Shown here piece after piece: positions 1 through 8,169 of a stretch of DNA of 64,000 nucleotides. The first letter of the stretch is position 1. Every line of letters starts with the position of its first letter. Below the pieces are notes generated by a model, which was not told where the DNA came from, ran no database searches, and saw only the letters and a list, made by a program, of their open reading frames with translations. The stretch is from the NCBI RefSeq assembly GCF_008271745.1, contig NZ_VKKZ01000026.1, positions 1 through 64,000 on the forward strand, in the 5' to 3' direction. This stretch comes from Rufibacter glacialis (GTDB taxonomy: Bacteria; Bacteroidota; Bacteroidia; Cytophagales; Hymenobacteraceae). The translations under genes and the position numbers were made by a program.

Positions 1-1
1 G

Positions 2-109
2 CAGGAGTTCAGCCCTGTTGAGCTGACTGCCTATCAGAAAAAGTACAGGCAGGCGAAGATAATATACCTAGAGCGGAGGCTCTTTGAACTGAAAAAGGAA
101 GCCGCTTAG
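2..109 (+). CDS. C-terminal end of an unknown protein (partial)
   Basis: An open frame enters from the left edge and runs 35 codons to a TAG at 107-109. The visible tail is rich in Lys, Arg, Glu and Tyr and looks helical (ends ERRLFELKKEAA). Family cannot be told from this fragment. It ends 15 bp before the first cassette-like boundary at 125, so it is probably the last gene before the array or the host-side neighbour of it. Confidence 0.45.
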   Translation, partial: QEFSPVELTAYQKKYRQAKIIYLERRLFELKKEAA

Positions 110-124
110 GGGAGTTATATAGAA

Positions 125-134
125 GTTATGTGGC
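125..134 (+). repeat. 5' boundary of cassette 1 (R'-like core)
   Basis: The sequence GTTATGTGGC here is the exact reverse complement of GCCACATAAC at 895-904, just after the gene at 150-881. In integron cassettes the first bases (TTRRRY after the G) are complementary to the inverse core of the cassette's own attC, which is the relation seen here over 10 bp. GTTATGT departs from the GTTRRRY consensus at one position. Confidence 0.5.
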
Positions 135-149
135 ATTAAAAAAATAAAA

Positions 150-881
150 TTGAGACTGTATTCTATTCTTGGTCTTTCCTTTCTAACCACTATTTGTTTT
201 GGACAAACAAAACAGAGCGGACTGATTTTACCTCTTTCAACGGACAGTCCAGAAATATGCTGTATCTACGCACCAAAAGACGGATTTACGGTCTACAGCA
301 ACCCGAATGGAGACAAAATTGGAAAGCTGACAAGGAAAGTAAAGGAAAACACGGGAGACCAGGCACCTTACAGGATTTACCTTCTCCTCAACTCTGACAA
401 AGCCGCAAAAAAATTAGACCTTTCATTTTTTGAGCAAATTGATTCAGAGGTTTGGGCAATTAAGTATTTTGAGAGAAGAGACGGATTCATACGGGTTTTA
501 GACAAATCGGACAATTACTGGATTAGTGAAAAGGAGATTGTCGCTAATAAATTCAAGGTAACAGAGTGGCAGAAGTATTTATCGGCCAATGCTGGGCAGG
601 TACTAGGTTTTTACGCCAATGACCCTGGACTTAACCTGAGGGACGCGCCTTCTGTCAATGGGAAAGTCCTGAAAAAACTAAAAGGCGACCTGTTTGAGAT
701 TACCCCGACTACACAAAGTAAGGGTTTATGGGTCAAGGTCAAAGTGAAAAAATTCAAGGAGCACCCATGCACAAGCGACTTGGGCGAGAAAGAAATAATT
801 GATTATGAACTGGAGGGCTGGGTTAAAATAGTAGATGACAACGGGGAGCCTAATGTATGGTATTACGCCCGTGGTTGTTAA
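150..881 (+). CDS. Secreted protein with bacterial SH3-like domain, cassette-borne
   Basis: A 243-residue protein starting at TTG 150, the only start available after an in-frame stop at 144-146. Residues 1-18 form a clear signal peptide (hydrophobic SILGLSFLTTICFG, then Q), so it is exported. Around residues 155-185 a stretch with GLNLRDAPSVNGKVLKKL matches the pattern of bacterial SH3 (SH3b) repeats, which often bind peptidoglycan or protein ligands; an earlier stretch around residues 40-60 (GFTVYSNPNGDKIGKL) may be a second, weaker repeat. No catalytic motif is visible. It sits alone in its cassette, flanked by complementary 10-bp ends at 125-134 and 895-904. Function unknown. AT-richer than the rest of the window, consistent with transfer. 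Confidence 0.7.
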   Translation: MRLYSILGLSFLTTICFGQTKQSGLILPLSTDSPEICCIYAPKDGFTVYSNPNGDKIGKLTRKVKENTGDQAPYRIYLLLNSDKAAKKLDLSFFEQIDSEVWAIKYFERRDGFIRVLDKSDNYWISEKEIVANKFKVTEWQKYLSANAGQVLGFYANDPGLNLRDAPSVNGKVLKKLKGDLFEITPTTQSKGLWVKVKVKKFKEHPCTSDLGEKEIIDYELEGWVKIVDDNGEPNVWYYARGC

Positions 882-894
882 ATGAAAAAATAAC

Positions 895-965
895 GCCACA
901 TAACATTGTATAAAAATCATGCTTCGGCCGACGGCTTTGCACGCTTTTTATACTAACAATTATGC
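895..965 (+). repeat. attC-like site 1
   Basis: Imperfect palindrome that starts with GCCACATAAC (895-904) and ends at ATTATGC (959-965). Inner arms GTATAAAAA (908-916) and TTTTTATAC (945-953) are perfectly complementary; the outer TAACATT and TAACAATTATG sides pair partly. The centre carries GGCCGACGGCTT, shared with sites 2 and 4. Layout (RYYYAAC-like end, paired arms, variable centre, GTTRRRY-like end) is that of an integron attC. Confidence 0.55.
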
Positions 966-977
966 GTAATAAGATTT

Positions 978-1505
978 ATGAAAAATCAGTTTTTAATTAT
1001 TGTACTTATTTTCTTAAGCTTTGCTGTTAAAGCTCAAAAAAAGGAACTCACAATAAGTTTTGAGCCATCCTTTGCCAAGCATAGTATCTTGACAATTACA
1101 GAACTTGGTAAACATTCGACCATTATACTCCAGACTTTAGAGAAAGATGGCTCAATTTTAAAGCAAGAAAAAAAGTCGGTGGATAAAGAAGAAATGAAAA
1201 CATTGTCGGGCTTTCTATCTAGCTACGAATTTAAGTTTAAAGGAAGCATCGATACATTAGGGACTTATGAAACTGTTAGGAATGGCAAAAAAGTAACAGC
1301 TCATAGAATATCATTTGGAAACGATGGAATAACGGTAAAAGGAAAGTGGCAAAATGATTCTACCACTAACGACTTTTCATTTTGGTCTCCTCAAGCTGGT
1401 ACTAATAATCATGATTTGATAACCCGTCTTTTTGTATTGATGGATTCCAAGTTTAAAAGAAATTACACAAAACAATATTTGCAGAGTCTCAAGAAATACT
1501 TTTAA
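978..1505 (+). CDS. Secreted protein of unknown function, cassette-borne
   Basis: A 175-residue protein starting at ATG 978, 12 bp after the attC-like boundary. Residues 1-19 are a signal peptide (hydrophobic FLIIVLIFLSFAVKA, then Q). The mature part is a Lys-rich, beta-strand-like sequence without cysteines or recognisable catalytic residues; it ends in a basic helix (YLQSLKKYF). I do not recognise the family. Its TAA at 1503-1505 is 11 bp before attC-like site 2. The upstream ATTACGC complement is only partly preserved at the 3' end (ATTAC at 1509-1513), so this cassette's ends are degraded compared with cassette 1. Confidence 0.65.
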   Translation: MKNQFLIIVLIFLSFAVKAQKKELTISFEPSFAKHSILTITELGKHSTIILQTLEKDGSILKQEKKSVDKEEMKTLSGFLSSYEFKFKGSIDTLGTYETVRNGKKVTAHRISFGNDGITVKGKWQNDSTTNDFSFWSPQAGTNNHDLITRLFVLMDSKFKRNYTKQYLQSLKKYF

Positions 1506-1516
1506 AGAATTACTCC

Positions 1517-1585
1517 GCCCAACATTGTATAAACATCATGCGTCGGCCGACGGCTTCGCACGTTGTTTACACGAGTCCGTTGAGG
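1517..1585 (+). repeat. attC-like site 2
   Basis: Begins with GCCCAAC (1517-1523), an exact RYYYAAC match, and ends with GTTGAGG (1579-1585), one base from GTTRRRY. Arms GTATAAAC (1527-1534) and GTTTACAC (1565-1572) pair with one mismatch and extend through ATGCG / CGCAC. The centre TCGGCCGACGGCTTCG is almost identical to that of site 1. Confidence 0.55.
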
Positions 1586-1605
1586 TACAACTTATATAAA
1601 ATCAA

Positions 1606-2064
1606 ATGTCAGAAGAGGAAGAGCTAGTTCGTAAGCTATTTGACGAATTGATAAAGCATTTAATTGTGCTATCGTTACCTGCCGACTACCAGAAAGAATA
1701 TATTGGAGGAGGGGACACTGGAGACGAACTTGCCCTTGATTTTGAGAATTATTACATTCTTCAAAAGGAACAATACCTGAAGTATGGCTTAATTAACCAT
1801 GAGCAAGAATCTCAACTTGATTCCATTGAGGCTTTCTTCGACGAACGCTCTGGGCAAGAACATCTAGATTTCTGGGAAGGCGTCAAAACTCACAGCGACT
1901 GGATAAAAGTGAGGGAATGGGCAAAAGAATGCCTAGAGGCTCTTGGGAAGCAAGACTATGGAATAAACGTCAGGTATGAGTATGAGAAAAACTACTTCGA
2001 CGGACAGGAGCAATGGCTCATGCACTCAACGGAAACAGTACTTATAAAGAAAAGCAGCAGCTAA
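1606..2064 (+). CDS. Acidic cytoplasmic protein of unknown function, cassette-borne
   Basis: A 152-residue protein starting at ATG 1606. No signal peptide or membrane segment. The sequence is strongly acidic, with an opening SEEEELVRKLFDEL helix and several Trp/Tyr-rich helical stretches (around residues 90-110, FWEGVKTHSDWIKVREWAKE). Composition and size recall the small acidic immunity or adaptor-like proteins common in cassette arrays, but that is only a resemblance; no family is recognised. It lies between attC-like sites 2 and 3 and is the only gene of its cassette. Confidence 0.6.
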   Translation: MSEEEELVRKLFDELIKHLIVLSLPADYQKEYIGGGDTGDELALDFENYYILQKEQYLKYGLINHEQESQLDSIEAFFDERSGQEHLDFWEGVKTHSDWIKVREWAKECLEALGKQDYGINVRYEYEKNYFDGQEQWLMHSTETVLIKKSSS

Positions 2065-2126
2065 TCACATGTAAACGCCAGCAGCGGCCAACGGCCTCGT
2101 CACCGTTTACACAAGTACGATAGCCG
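2065..2126 (+). repeat. attC-like site 3 (shortened)
   Basis: Arms TGTAAACG (2070-2077) and CGTTTACA (2104-2111) are perfectly complementary. The centre GGCCAACGGCCTCG is a variant of the one in sites 1 and 2. The outer RYYYAAC side seems missing or lost, and the other end is GATAGCC (2119-2125) rather than GTTRRRY, so this copy looks degenerate. Confidence 0.45.
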
Positions 2127-2147
2127 AAATTCATAGAAATAAAATAA

Positions 2148-2570
2148 ATGTGTTATTCTGTATACATAGGAACAACAGAGAAGCAAGAAGTAGGCAAATT
2201 CGTGCCAAATGAAACGGATATATACTTTGAGGAGCTATCAGAAGAGGAAGAAAAAGGTATTCGGCCAAAGTTTAAGAACCCATTCCTCTATTATATCGGT
2301 TCAGATACAAATTGCTCATGTGGATTGGTATTCGACTCGGATGAATTCGATAATCCAGATGAGCAGGACAACAAAAAGTCACCGACTAAGCTACTGGAAT
2401 TCATAAATGAGCGGACCGACAAGGAAGATTTAGAATTCTACTGTTGCTGGGACGGACAATGGAATGACCCGATAAAAAATAAAATAGAACTGGACATCAG
2501 GACAATATCGCTTGACAAGAACTACATTGGCCCTGTTTTAAAGCAATTCATAATATTCAAGAAAAAGTAA
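2148..2570 (+). CDS. Acidic Cys-containing protein of unknown function, cassette-borne
   Basis: A 140-residue protein starting at ATG 2148 (opening MCYSVYIGTTEKQEV). Acidic, cytoplasmic, with Cys residues at about 2, 55, 57, 98 and 99 (a C-x-C at SDTNCSCGLVF and a Cys-Cys at EFYCCWDG) that could bind metal; this is inference. The pattern 'MCYSxYIGT...' is a conserved-hypothetical style seen in Bacteroidota, but I cannot name a function. It lies between attC-like sites 3 and 4 as the single gene of its cassette. Confidence 0.6.
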   Translation: MCYSVYIGTTEKQEVGKFVPNETDIYFEELSEEEEKGIRPKFKNPFLYYIGSDTNCSCGLVFDSDEFDNPDEQDNKKSPTKLLEFINERTDKEDLEFYCCWDGQWNDPIKNKIELDIRTISLDKNYIGPVLKQFIIFKKK

Positions 2571-2581
2571 AAAGGACAATT

Positions 2582-2649
2582 GCCAACAACGTGAAAACGC
2601 CAGCCTTCGGCCGACAGTCCCACCCGCCGTTTATACTAGAACGTTACCT
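2582..2649 (+). repeat. attC-like site 4 (end of array)
   Basis: Starts GCCAAC (2582-2587) and ends GTTACCT (2643-2649). Arms GTGAAAACG (2591-2599) and CGTTTATAC (2628-2636) pair with two mismatches. Centre TTCGGCCGACAG resembles sites 1 and 2. No further copy is seen after the next gene (3079-3136), so the array appears to end here. Confidence 0.5.
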
Positions 2650-2706
2650 TTAATTAATACATGTATTTCTAGCCTACATAAGTACACCAAATAAAAATCA
2701 GACCAT

Positions 2707-3078
2707 ATGAAATTAGGGGCATTTTCAGTAAGCCTTAGTGTAAAGGACATTAACGCTTCCAAGGAGTTTTATGAAAACCTGGGTTTTACCGCCTTCGCGG
2801 GAGACATCAAGCGAAACTACCTCATCATGAAAAATGGGAACGCCCTTATCGGCTTGTTTCAGGGAATGTTTGAAGGCAATATGCTATCGTTCAATCCAGG
2901 TTGGGACGAAAACGGCCAGAACCTGGAGGAGTTTGATGACATCAGGGAAATTCAAAAGCAGCTTAAAAACAAAGGCCTGTCGTTGACCACTGAAGCGGAC
3001 GAAAATACTTCCGGTCCGGCCAGCCTCATGTTAACCGACCCAGACGGAAATGTTATTCTGCTGGACCAGCATAGGTAA
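2707..3078 (+). CDS. VOC (glyoxalase/bleomycin-resistance) superfamily protein
   Basis: A 123-residue single-domain protein. The opening beta-alpha pattern (VSLSVKDINASKEFYENLGF) and the closing strand (LTDPDGNVILLDQHR) are the hallmarks of the vicinal oxygen chelate fold, which covers glyoxalases, ring-cleaving dioxygenases and antibiotic-binding proteins. The usual metal-ligand His of the first strand is not present (serine stands in that strand), while an acidic/His ending LLDQHR is there, so an enzymatic role is uncertain. Starts at ATG 2707 about 60 bp after the last attC-like site and may be the last cassette gene or the first host gene. It precedes a methyltransferase gene on the same strand by 58 bp. 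Confidence 0.85.
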   Translation: MKLGAFSVSLSVKDINASKEFYENLGFTAFAGDIKRNYLIMKNGNALIGLFQGMFEGNMLSFNPGWDENGQNLEEFDDIREIQKQLKNKGLSLTTEADENTSGPASLMLTDPDGNVILLDQHR

Positions 3079-3136
3079 GGCAGCTTGCAAGAAGGAACTG
3101 CCAAAAGTTATCTGCTGCTACCACGACTAGAGCGAA

Positions 3137-3775
3137 ATGGGCAAGTACAAAGAGACCTTTGAAACCTGGAATAAGGTGGCTTCAGCCTATCAAGCCAAAT
3201 TCATGGACCTGGCCTTGTATGATGACACGTATGATCTCTTTTGCGAAGCCATCACCCATGACCAGGCAAGAATAGTAGATGTGGGTTGTGGGCCCGGCAA
3301 CATCACCAGGTACCTTTTGTCTAAAGATCCCACCTTCCAGGTACTCGGAATAGATGTAGCGCCCAACATGATCCAGCTCGCGCAAAGCAACAACCCTACA
3401 GCGAGTTTCAAAGTGATGGATGGCAGGCGGCTGGCTGAGCTTGATTCAACCTATCATGGCATCATCTGTGGATTCTGTTTGCCATATCTATCTCCAGCAG
3501 ATGCTGCCAAACTATTGGCAGATGCTTCCAATTTGCTTTTAGAGGATGGGGTACTGTATCTGAGTTTTGTGGAAGGCGATCCCAGTAAATCGGGGTTTCA
3601 GGTGGGAAGTAGCGGCGACAGGGTCTATTTCTATTACCATGCTCTGGCTGACCTGAAGACTCTACTGGGAAAGAACCAGTTTAGCGTGCTTCACATAGTG
3701 CGCAAAGATTACTTGAAAACGAAAAGCAGCAAAGAAATACATACCATAGTAATAGCAAAGAAAACGGCTGCCTAA
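3137..3775 (+). CDS. Class I SAM-dependent methyltransferase
   Basis: A 212-residue protein. The glycine-rich SAM loop IVDVGCGPGNITRYLL lies near residues 46-61, followed by the acidic end of strand 2 (VLGIDVAPNMIQLAQ, Asp about residue 74) and a motif-II like VMDGRRL. This is a cytoplasmic Rossmann-fold methyltransferase of the Methyltransf_11/25 type. Substrate unknown; no fused domain is present. It follows the VOC protein with a 58-bp gap and may be co-transcribed. Start at ATG 3137 leaves a normal-length N-terminal helix (YKETFETWNKVASAYQ) that is typical of this family. Confidence 0.85.
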   Translation: MGKYKETFETWNKVASAYQAKFMDLALYDDTYDLFCEAITHDQARIVDVGCGPGNITRYLLSKDPTFQVLGIDVAPNMIQLAQSNNPTASFKVMDGRRLAELDSTYHGIICGFCLPYLSPADAAKLLADASNLLLEDGVLYLSFVEGDPSKSGFQVGSSGDRVYFYYHALADLKTLLGKNQFSVLHIVRKDYLKTKSSKEIHTIVIAKKTAA

Positions 3776-4077
3776 TCCCGCTTAGACAGCGGCCCACTTT
3801 GCACTATTAGTCAGTATCCCGTTTACAAATTGCCGCAACTGCTGCTCAAGCGTTTTTCCGCTGTTTTTAGAGAACTAAAGCTAAAAGAAGTTGCTCTGGT
3901 TTTAGCCGATAAAGGTTTGGCCGGGCGGAAGACCTGGGCAGGCCCATGAGGCAGAGGGAGAAGAAAAAACCGGCCTCAGAGCAGAAGATGTTCTGGGGCC
4001 GGTTTCTTAATGACAGTAAATTAACCAAACGGTGTTTAGTGGCTGTTTTGCCAAAAACTGCCGCTAAATCGCCAACG
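3776..4077. other. Intergenic space between convergent genes
   Basis: About 300 bp between the methyltransferase (+) and galT (-). It holds the galT terminator (3961-4005). Long frames antisense to galT that begin here are shadows of galT. Nothing else seen. Confidence 0.6.
3961..4005 (-). terminator. Rho-independent terminator of the gal operon
   Basis: Stem AAACCGGCC (3967-3975) with GGCCGGTTT (3997-4005), extended inward by CAGAA/TTCTG. On the minus strand it is followed by a TTTTTTCTTC tract (3970-3961 side). It lies 72 bp past the galT stop. Confidence 0.8.
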
Positions 4078-5103
4078 TTACAGCAAGCCTCTGAGGCGCT
4101 CAGCGGCGCTCTCGGGAGTGATGTCCCGTTGCGGATCGCCCAGGAGCTCGTAGCCTACCATGAACTTCTTCACCGTGGCGGAGCGCAGCAGGGGCGGGTA
4201 GAAGTGCATGTGCAGGTGCCAGCCCGGGTAGTCCTTTCCGTCGGTGGGGCTTTGGTGGATACCCGCGGAATACGGGAACGAGGTATCAAAAAGCTTGTCA
4301 TACACCGAGGAGAGCCGTTTCATGATGTCCGCATAAGCGTCTTTCTCTTCGTCAGTGATCTGGCCCAAGTGCCCGAAGTGCCGGCGGGGGATAATAATGG
4401 TCTCAAACGGCCACACCGCCCAGAACGGGATCAAGGCCACAAAGTGCTCGTTCTCCACTACCAGACGAGTTTTCTCTTCCAGTTCTATGGCCAGGTAATC
4501 AGAGAGCAGGCTGCGGCCGTTCTGCTGGAAATAGGCTTCCTGCTGCTCGGTTTCCTTGGCGGGCTCACCGGGTACCGAGCTTTGGGCCCAGATCTGGCCG
4601 TGGGGGTGCGGATTGCTGCTGCCCATCACGCTGCCTTTGTTCTCAAAGATTTGCACGTAGCTGATGTAGTCCAGGGCGCCCAGTTCCAGATACTGCTCCT
4701 GCCACAGGTCTACCACTTTCCTGATCTCAGAGGTCTCCATGTCAGAGAGGGTGAGGTCATGGCGCGGCGAGAAGCAGATCACCTTGCAGATGCCGCGCTC
4801 GCTCTGGGCCTGCAACAAGCCTTGTTTGGTAAATGAACCGGCGGGGCTCTCGGCCTGCAACGCCGCAAAGTCGTTCACGAACACGAAGGTAGACGGGTAG
4901 TCTGGGTTTGTCTCGCCGTTGGCGCGCACGTTGGTGGGGCAGAGGTAGCAGCCAGGGTCATATTCAGGGCGGGTGTCTTTCTCTGTAGTCTCCTGCTGTC
5001 CCTGCCAGGGGCGCTTGGAACGGTGCGGCGACACCAGCACCCACTCGCCCAGCAAAGGGTTGAAGCGGCGGTGCGAGTGTTCGGTGATATCAAATGTACT
5101 CAT
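4078..5103 (-). CDS. galT: Galactose-1-phosphate uridylyltransferase
   Basis: A 341-residue cytoplasmic enzyme of the Leloir pathway that exchanges UMP between UDP-glucose and galactose-1-phosphate. The HIT-type active-site motif NPHPHGQ has the nucleophilic His at residue 166 of this protein, and the zinc-ligand pair C52-x-x-C55 (GCYLC) is present, the same positions as in the E. coli enzyme. A second His cluster lies toward the C-terminus ([11 protein letters not shown]), also as in GalT. Full length for the family. Last gene of the minus-strand galactose operon, 38 bp after galK, followed by a strong terminator. Start at ATG 5103 gives the usual [15 protein letters not shown] opening. Confidence 0.96.
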   Translation of the reverse strand: MSTFDITEHSHRRFNPLLGEWVLVSPHRSKRPWQGQQETTEKDTRPEYDPGCYLCPTNVRANGETNPDYPSTFVFVNDFAALQAESPAGSFTKQGLLQAQSERGICKVICFSPRHDLTLSDMETSEIRKVVDLWQEQYLELGALDYISYVQIFENKGSVMGSSNPHPHGQIWAQSSVPGEPAKETEQQEAYFQQNGRSLLSDYLAIELEEKTRLVVENEHFVALIPFWAVWPFETIIIPRRHFGHLGQITDEEKDAYADIMKRLSSVYDKLFDTSFPYSAGIHQSPTDGKDYPGWHLHMHFYPPLLRSATVKKFMVGYELLGDPQRDITPESAAERLRGLL

Positions 5104-5141
5104 AGTTTTCTGAGGTAAGGGTGGTGAGAATGGGGCTGGGT

Positions 5142-6314
5142 TTAAGCCTTCTTTTTAGAGAAGTCAATAGGAACCAGACGGGTGCCGTCCACAATCTCTG
5201 CCACGTATGTCTTGAGGGTGATGTTGAATTGCTGTTGGTAGGCCTGGGTCATCTGGCGGGTGAATTCTTCCAACTGGGCTAGTTTCACCAGGTTGATGGT
5301 GCAGCCGCCAAACCCGCCGCCCATCATACGGGCGCCCAGCACGGCATCAGACTTCTTGGCCAAATCAGCCAGGAAATCCAGTTCTGGGCAACTTACCTCG
5401 TAGTCATGCTGCAGGCCCTGGTGCGAGGCGAACATCTTCTGCCCAAACGCCGTCATATCACCGCGTTCCAGGTCTTGGCAGGCTTCCTCTACGCGCAGGT
5501 TCTCCTGCACCACGTAGGTGCAGCGGCGGTACACCACCGGGTCAAACTCCGCCTGGTGCTGCGCCAGCATATCTAAGGTGGCATCCCGCAGGCTGTGTAC
5601 CTCGGGGTAATGTTTCTGCAGCAGCGCTACGCCGGTCTCGCACTCCTGCCGGCGGGTGTTGTACTCAGAAGAGGCCAGGGAATGCTTTACCTGTGTGTCA
5701 CAGAGCACAATGCGGTAGTCGGCCATGTCAAACGGGTAGTACTGGTACTCCAGAGAGCGGCAGTCCAGTTTTACCACGTGGTTGCGTTTGCCGTACATGC
5801 TGGCGAACTGGTCCATGATGCCGCACATCACCAAAGCATACTCGTGCTCGGCCTTCTGGGCCATCTTCACCAGCGTGAATTTCTCAATGTTGTAGGCGAA
5901 CAGGTAGTCCAGGCCATAGGCCAACCCGCATTCCACGGCCGCCGAAGAGGAAAGCCCGGCCCCAATGGGAATATTGCCGCCAAATACTACGTCAAAGCCT
6001 TTTACTTGGTGGCCTGCCTTCTGCAGCTGCGCCACCACGCCCAGCAGGTAATTGGCCCAGCCAATCTGAGAACGCTGCACGTTCTCCAGGCTGAAGTCAG
6101 CGCTTTCCTCCAGGTCATAGGCGTGGGCGCGCATGGTTTGGGTTCCGTTGGGCGCAATGGCGAAATAGATCTCTTTGTTGATGGCCGCCGGCAGCACGAA
6201 GCCCTCGTTATAATCGGTGTGCTCGCCAATGAGGTTTACCCGGCCCGGGGACCGGACCACAATGGGCTCACTTCTGTACAGTTGCTTGAATTTAGATACA
6301 ATGTCTTCTACCAT
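5142..6314 (-). CDS. galK: Galactokinase
   Basis: A 390-residue GHMP-family kinase that phosphorylates galactose at C1 with ATP. Visible motifs: the galactokinase signature [19 protein letters not shown] near the N-terminus, the ATP-binding [13 protein letters not shown] loop, the CGIMDQF segment with the catalytic Asp, and the C-terminal [12 protein letters not shown] motif. An upstream in-frame ATG exists at 6344, but that codon sits inside an 11-bp hairpin (6337-6369), so the ATG at 6314 (MVEDIVSKF) is preferred; the upstream one would add 10 residues. It is 92 bp downstream of the symporter gene and 38 bp upstream of galT, all on the minus strand. Confidence 0.95.
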   Translation of the reverse strand: MVEDIVSKFKQLYRSEPIVVRSPGRVNLIGEHTDYNEGFVLPAAINKEIYFAIAPNGTQTMRAHAYDLEESADFSLENVQRSQIGWANYLLGVVAQLQKAGHQVKGFDVVFGGNIPIGAGLSSSAAVECGLAYGLDYLFAYNIEKFTLVKMAQKAEHEYALVMCGIMDQFASMYGKRNHVVKLDCRSLEYQYYPFDMADYRIVLCDTQVKHSLASSEYNTRRQECETGVALLQKHYPEVHSLRDATLDMLAQHQAEFDPVVYRRCTYVVQENLRVEEACQDLERGDMTAFGQKMFASHQGLQHDYEVSCPELDFLADLAKKSDAVLGARMMGGGFGGCTINLVKLAQLEEFTRQMTQAYQQQFNITLKTYVAEIVDGTRLVPIDFSKKKA

Positions 6315-6336
6315 GGTTGATGGGGTGTTAAGGGCT

Positions 6337-6369
6337 AAAGGCATAGCACTGTAGAAATGCTATGCCTTT
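6337..6369 (-). promoter_or_regulatory. Hairpin between symporter gene and galK
   Basis: Perfect 11-bp stem AAAGGCATAGC (6337-6347) / GCTATGCCTTT (6359-6369) with an 11-nt loop, in the 62 bp between the symporter stop and the alternative galK start. Only a short T run follows on the minus strand, so it may be a partial terminator or an mRNA-processing stem that sets the ratio of transporter to kinase. Role is inference. Confidence 0.5.
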
Positions 6370-6406
6370 AGGGTAAACGTAAACAAGTTTCTTTTGATGG
6401 GTACTT

Positions 6407-8044
6407 CTACCAGAAGGCGATATAAAGGGCCGCCAGAATACCGCAGATAATGATGGAACCCACGGCAAACCCGGTGGTCGTCTTGAACATGGTAGAGTCG
6501 ATCTCCAGCCCTTTGGGGTTGTGCTTGCTCTTAGGATCCAGCAGGGTGATGATCACCATCAAAAGCACGCAGACCACGAACACGATGCCCATCCGGTCCA
6601 GGAACGGAATCTCAGGGAACATGAACTTGAGGAACGTAGAAAGCGGAATGGTCAGGACGGCGGCGGTCAAGGCTGCGGGAGAGGTGGTACGCTTCCAGAA
6701 GAAGCCCAGCACGAAGATAGCGAACACACCTGGCGAGATAAAGCCGGTGTATTCCTGGATGTACTGGAACGCCTGGTCCAGGTTACGCAACACCGGGGCT
6801 ACCAACACGGCAATGATAAAGGAAACCACCACGGTTAACTTTCCAAATGCTACCAATCTGGTCTCAGAGGCGTTCTTGTTGAAGTACTTGCGGTAAATAT
6901 CAAGGGTGAAGATAGTGGAGATACTGTTGGCTTTACCGGCCAGAGAGGCCACAATGGCAGCCGTAAGGGCCGCGAAGGAAAGGCCCTTCAGACCGCTGGG
7001 CAGCAGGTTCAGTAGAACCGGGTAGGCATGGTCTGGTTTCACGTGGCCCAGTTCGTTGGCCATCTCGGCCTGGAACATGCCGTTCTTGTGCAGAACGTAC
7101 GCCGCAATACCGGGCAATACCACAATGATAGGCATCATCAGTTTCAGGAAAGCGGCAAACAAAAGACCGGTACGGGCCGTCTTCAAGTCGGCGCCCAGGG
7201 CCCGCTGCGTGATGTACTGGTTACAGCCCCAGTAGTTCAGGTTCACAATCCACATCCCGCCAATCAGCACAGAAAGGCCGGGTAAGTCCATGTACGCGTC
7301 ACGGGTACCGCCTTCGCCGTTGGGGATCATGATCTCGCCCTCAGAAAGGATCATGGAGAAGTGGTCACCGGCCTGTTGGCGCAAGTGCACCAGTCCGTCC
7401 CAGGCGCCGGAGCCGCCCAATTGCTGCGAAACCAGGTCCAGGGCCAGATACGTGGTAGCCAAGCCCCCCAACACCAATACAAACACCTGAATCACGTCTG
7501 TGTAGCCAATCACCTTCATACCGCCCAGGGTGATGAAAATGGCGAAGATGGCGCAACCGTACATGCAGTAATAGAAGTCAATGCCTGTGATGGTCTGGAT
7601 GGCCAGCGCCCCCAGGTACAGGATAGAGGAAAGGTTCACAAACACGTACACCAGAAGCCAGAAAGCCGCCATGATCGTACTCACCGCGTCATTGTAGCGG
7701 TGCGACAGGAACTGCGGCATGGTGTAGATCTTGTTCTTGAGGTAAATAGGAATGAAGAACACGGCTACCACAATCAGCGTGGCCGCCGCCATCCATTCAT
7801 AAGTAGAGATGGCCAGTCCCATGGCAAAGCCCGAGCCGGACATGCCTATGAACTGCTCGGCCGAGATGTTGGAGGCGATCAAGGAAGCCCCAATAGCCCA
7901 CCAGGTAAGGGAACCCTCCGCCAGGAAGTACTCTTTGGAATCCATTTTCTTGGTTTCCCGCTGCCGGTAAATCCAATACCCGTACCCCGACACGATGAAG
8001 AAGTAGGTGAGGAAGACAATGTAGTCAATGGTTGTTAGGCCCAT
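6407..8044 (-). CDS. Sodium/solute symporter, SGLT type (probable sodium/galactose)
   Basis: A 545-residue inner-membrane transporter of the SSS family with about 14 hydrophobic segments. Recognisable SGLT features: opening helix IDYIVFLTYFFIVSGYGYW, then SLIASNISAEQFIGMSGSG (the TM1 unwound segment typical of vSGLT-like transporters), WIVNLNYWGCNQYITQRALGA, and AALTAAIVASLAGKANSISTIFTLDIY. Family members take up sugars with sodium. Its place between the regulator and galK-galT makes galactose the likely substrate (inference from context). 125 bp separate it from the regulator gene upstream. Length matches bacterial sugar symporters. Confidence 0.92.
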   Translation of the reverse strand: MGLTTIDYIVFLTYFFIVSGYGYWIYRQRETKKMDSKEYFLAEGSLTWWAIGASLIASNISAEQFIGMSGSGFAMGLAISTYEWMAAATLIVVAVFFIPIYLKNKIYTMPQFLSHRYNDAVSTIMAAFWLLVYVFVNLSSILYLGALAIQTITGIDFYYCMYGCAIFAIFITLGGMKVIGYTDVIQVFVLVLGGLATTYLALDLVSQQLGGSGAWDGLVHLRQQAGDHFSMILSEGEIMIPNGEGGTRDAYMDLPGLSVLIGGMWIVNLNYWGCNQYITQRALGADLKTARTGLLFAAFLKLMMPIIVVLPGIAAYVLHKNGMFQAEMANELGHVKPDHAYPVLLNLLPSGLKGLSFAALTAAIVASLAGKANSISTIFTLDIYRKYFNKNASETRLVAFGKLTVVVSFIIAVLVAPVLRNLDQAFQYIQEYTGFISPGVFAIFVLGFFWKRTTSPAALTAAVLTIPLSTFLKFMFPEIPFLDRMGIVFVVCVLLMVIITLLDPKSKHNPKGLEIDSTMFKTTTGFAVGSIIICGILAALYIAFW

Positions 8045-8078
8045 AGTAGAGGTGTTTCAGTTTGTTAGTTAGGTTAGA

Positions 8079-8105
8079 GTAAGTGCAAATTAGCGTAAGT
8101 GCAAA
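8079..8105 (-). repeat. 11-bp direct repeat upstream of the symporter gene
   Basis: GTAAGTGCAAA occurs at 8079-8089 and again at 8095-8105, i.e. TTTGCACTTAC twice on the coding strand, 16 bp apart, about 40 bp before the symporter start. The TTTG elements could belong to a promoter (-33 type) or be a binding site. Low certainty. Confidence 0.35.
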
Positions 8106-8169
8106 AGGTGAAGTTATCTTTTTTGGTGAGTATTTTATCTATTTTGAAGGCAGGTAGCCGCTAAATTTT

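Noticed and set aside
3946-4836. Long + strand frame over galT
   Set aside because: It lies antisense to galT, whose motifs are unmistakable; its translation has no domain and has shadow-frame composition.
5595-6320. Long + strand frame over galK
   Set aside because: Antisense shadow of a well-supported galactokinase.
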